From Alphaproteobacteria bacterium UBA5343 (GTDB taxonomy: Bacteria > Pseudomonadota > Alphaproteobacteria > RF32 > UBA5343), in assembly GCA_002410125.1 (NCBI GenBank), contig DHQH01000015.1, positions 1 through 8,478 on the forward strand: a DNA stretch of 8,478 nucleotides. Reading direction: 5' to 3'. The notes beneath the pieces were generated by a model. That model worked only from the letters and a program-made list of their open reading frames with translations, was not told the DNA's origin and did not search any database. Both the position numbers and the translations under genes were made by a program. This document shows, piece after piece, positions 6,947 through 8,478 of the stretch; position 1 is the stretch's first letter, and each line of letters starts with the position of its first letter.

Positions 6947-7968
6947 TTGTTTTTCCTCGAATCAAAAGCATCTCTTATAGCTTCGCCAATAAATAGTAAT
7001 AGGGATAGGATTAAGGATAGGATGATAAAGATTGAAACACCTATCCATGGGGCGTGTAGATTTTCTTTTCCTTGCCTTACTAAATCACCAAGTGATGGAT
7101 AATTGGATGGTAATCCTAGACCTAAGAAGTCAAGTGCGGTTAGTGAGATAATTGAAGCACATAGAATAAATGGTATGAAGGTGATAGTAGCAATTATCGC
7201 ATTTGGTAAAATATGTCTGAAAATGATAGTTTTATTGCTAGCACCTAGGGCTTTGGCAGCGGTTACAAATTCAAAGTTTCTGGTCCTTAAAAATTCGGCT
7301 CTTACTACATTTACAAGCTCGGTCCAGCTGAAAAGTAGAAGTACTAATAGTAGAGTCCAAAATGATGGGGTGAAGAGGCTGGCCATAATGATTAGGATGA
7401 ATAGTTGAGGTAGACTTTCCCAGATTTCGATTAGTCTTTGTAATATAATATCGAGTTTTCCTCCAAAATATCCTTGTACAGCTCCAATGATGATGCCGAT
7501 GGTTGATGACATTATGGTTAGCAAAAATGCGAAGATTATGGATAGTCTGAAACCATAAATAATTCTTGCAAAAATATCTCGTCCTTCATCATCAGTTCCA
7601 AATATGTTATTTGTTGATGGAGGGGCAGGGGTGGGAGTGTCTAATTCATAATTTATGGTGTTATATGAAAACTTAATGGGTGCCCAAATTATAAATCCAT
7701 TATCTTCAATATTTTTTCTGATATATAAATCTTTATAATCAGTTGGGGTTGGAAAATCTCCACCAAATTCTGTTTCGTTATAATCATTTAATATTGGGGT
7801 GTAGATTTTGTTTTTATAGCTGATGATAAGCGGCTTATCATTGGCGATTAATTCTGCAAATAGGCTAAAGATAAATAGAATCGTAAATATCCAAAATGCT
7901 ATATAGCCTTTTTTATTATTTTTAAAAGCTTTTATTCTTCTTTGATTTAATGGGGATAGATTAAACAT
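6943..7968 (-). CDS. yejE: Peptide ABC importer, permease subunit YejE
   Basis: YejE is one of the two inner-membrane permeases of the Yej peptide importer. At 341 residues it equals the E. coli protein in length. A first membrane helix (about 22 to 42) is followed by a roughly 90-residue periplasmic insertion with the YejE-type segments NDKPLI (43 to 48), ETEFGGDFPTPTDYKD (65 to 80) and FGTDDEGRDIFAR (123 to 135). This insertion separates it from plain DppC/OppC permeases. Five further hydrophobic segments follow. The EAA loop that docks on the ATPase is seen as TAAKALGASNKTIIFRHILPNA-like sequence at about 236 to 257. The ATG directly follows the yejB TAA with no spacer, and AAGGGGG (7980 to 7974) serves as its ribosome binding site five bases upstream. 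Its stop overlaps yejF by four bases. Tight packing indicates co-translation of the three subunits. Confidence 0.95.
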   Translation of the reverse strand: MFNLSPLNQRRIKAFKNNKKGYIAFWIFTILFIFSLFAELIANDKPLIISYKNKIYTPILNDYNETEFGGDFPTPTDYKDLYIRKNIEDNGFIIWAPIKFSYNTINYELDTPTPAPPSTNNIFGTDDEGRDIFARIIYGFRLSIIFAFLLTIMSSTIGIIIGAVQGYFGGKLDIILQRLIEIWESLPQLFILIIMASLFTPSFWTLLLVLLLFSWTELVNVVRAEFLRTRNFEFVTAAKALGASNKTIIFRHILPNAIIATITFIPFILCASIISLTALDFLGLGLPSNYPSLGDLVRQGKENLHAPWIGVSIFIILSLILSLLLFIGEAIRDAFDSRKNK

Positions 7969-8478
7969 TTATACCCCCTTGCTTTCAAAGCTAATTCTTT
8001 TATCAATTAGCATATAGGTTAAATCGCTGATGAGTTTTAGTAGCAATCCTAAAAGTCCAAAGATATAAATGGTTGCAAAGACGACAGGATAATCTCTGGT
8101 CATTACTGCTTCATATCCTAGCAAACCTAGTCCATCGAGTGAAAAAATCACTTCAATTAATACTGAGCCAGTAAAGAGCATCTTGATTAGTAAAGATGGA
8201 AATCCTGCAATAACGATGAGCATGGCATTTCTAAAAACATGACCATATAGAACTTGGTTTTGGGTTAGCCCTTTTGATTTAGCTGTTAGAACATATTGTT
8301 TATTTATTTCATCTAAAAAAGAATTTTTAGTTAGCATGGTTAGAGATGCGAATCCCCCAATTACTAGTGAGATAATCGGCAAAGTAATATGCCAGAAATA
8401 GTCTTTCATTTTAGCTAGTATTGATAGTTCTTCAAAGTTATCGGAGGTTAATCCTCTGAGTGTAAATATGATTTTTAT
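7969..8478 (-). CDS. yejB: Peptide ABC importer, permease subunit YejB (C-terminal part, cut by the window edge)
   Basis: YejB is the second permease of the Yej importer. The window holds its last 169 codons, which is a little under half of a protein of about 364 residues in E. coli. The frame stays open from 8478 to the stop at 7969. The ATG at 8409 is an internal Met, since the 23 codons upstream of it read as YejB-like sequence (FTLRGLTSDNFEELS and onward). Family features include the LTKNSFLDEINKQYVLTAKSKGL region and the EAA-type loop ending GHVFRNAML. The segment FSLDGLGLLGYEAV and the C-terminal DLTYMLIDKRISFES are also typical. At least three hydrophobic segments remain. The stop is immediately followed by the yejE start. 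The upstream part of the gene, and the binding-protein gene yejA if it is present, lie outside the window. Confidence 0.94.
   Translation of the reverse strand: MKIIFTLRGLTSDNFEELSILAKMKDYFWHITLPIISLVIGGFASLTMLTKNSFLDEINKQYVLTAKSKGLTQNQVLYGHVFRNAMLIVIAGFPSLLIKMLFTGSVLIEVIFSLDGLGLLGYEAVMTRDYPVVFATIYIFGLLGLLLKLISDLTYMLIDKRISFESKGV

Noticed and set aside
7103..7408. Plus-strand open frame of about 100 codons, and several shorter plus-strand frames elsewhere.
   Set aside because: They lie antisense to well-supported genes (yejE, yejF, msbA, waaA, the acyltransferase), show no recognisable domain and have no sensible neighbours; they are shadows of the real reading frames.
1..8478. Search for mobile elements, CRISPR repeats, phage genes, toxin-antitoxin pairs or a new defence system.
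   Set aside because: The genes are contiguous, intact and belong to known envelope and transport families; no direct repeat array, terminal inverted repeat, integrase or unexplained gene cluster was seen. The tRNA gene has no visible integration site duplicate in the window.

Overview
The window looks like a piece of chromosome from an AT-rich Gram-negative bacterium, most likely an alphaproteobacterium. The evidence is an order of genes (msbA-type exporter, DUF374 acyltransferase, waaA, lpxK) that I associate with Alphaproteobacteria, together with a Yej-type peptide importer. Base composition is low in G+C throughout except in the tRNA gene. I cannot name a genus. Every supportable gene lies on the minus strand, so transcription runs from the high-coordinate end towards position 1. 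Coding density is very high and no gene shows a frameshift or internal stop.

Region 1 (8478 down to 5369) is the yej block: the C-terminal part of yejB (running off the window edge), then yejE and yejF. These are the two permeases and the double-ATPase subunit of an oligopeptide importer of the inner membrane. The junctions are a stop directly followed by a start (yejB/yejE) and a 4-base ATGA overlap (yejE/yejF), so this is one operon. The periplasmic binding protein YejA is not in the window and would be expected upstream of yejB or elsewhere.

Region 2 (5368 down to 5201) is the only sizeable intergenic stretch, 168 bases. It holds a plausible but weak promoter and a good ribosome binding site for the next gene. 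I see no convincing terminator for yejF.

Region 3 (5200 down to 114) is a run of five genes with gaps of at most 20 bases: a short fliN-like flagellar switch gene, an MsbA-type lipid flippase, a DUF374 lipid acyltransferase, waaA (Kdo transferase) and lpxK (lipid A 4'-kinase). The last four fit together as inner-membrane steps of lipid A assembly. LpxK phosphorylates the disaccharide, WaaA adds Kdo, the DUF374 protein may add an acyl chain, and the MsbA-like protein flips the product across the membrane. The fliN gene at the head of this unit is the odd member.

Region 4 (74 down to 1) is a tRNA-Leu(GAG) gene cut by the window edge. It is preceded by a good sigma70-type promoter whose -35 box overlaps the lpxK stop codon.

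I found no mobile element, CRISPR array, toxin-antitoxin pair, phage gene or defence system, and nothing that amounts to an undescribed system. The points most worth checking are the fliN placement, the role of the DUF374 enzyme, and the promoter layout around the intergenic region and the tRNA.
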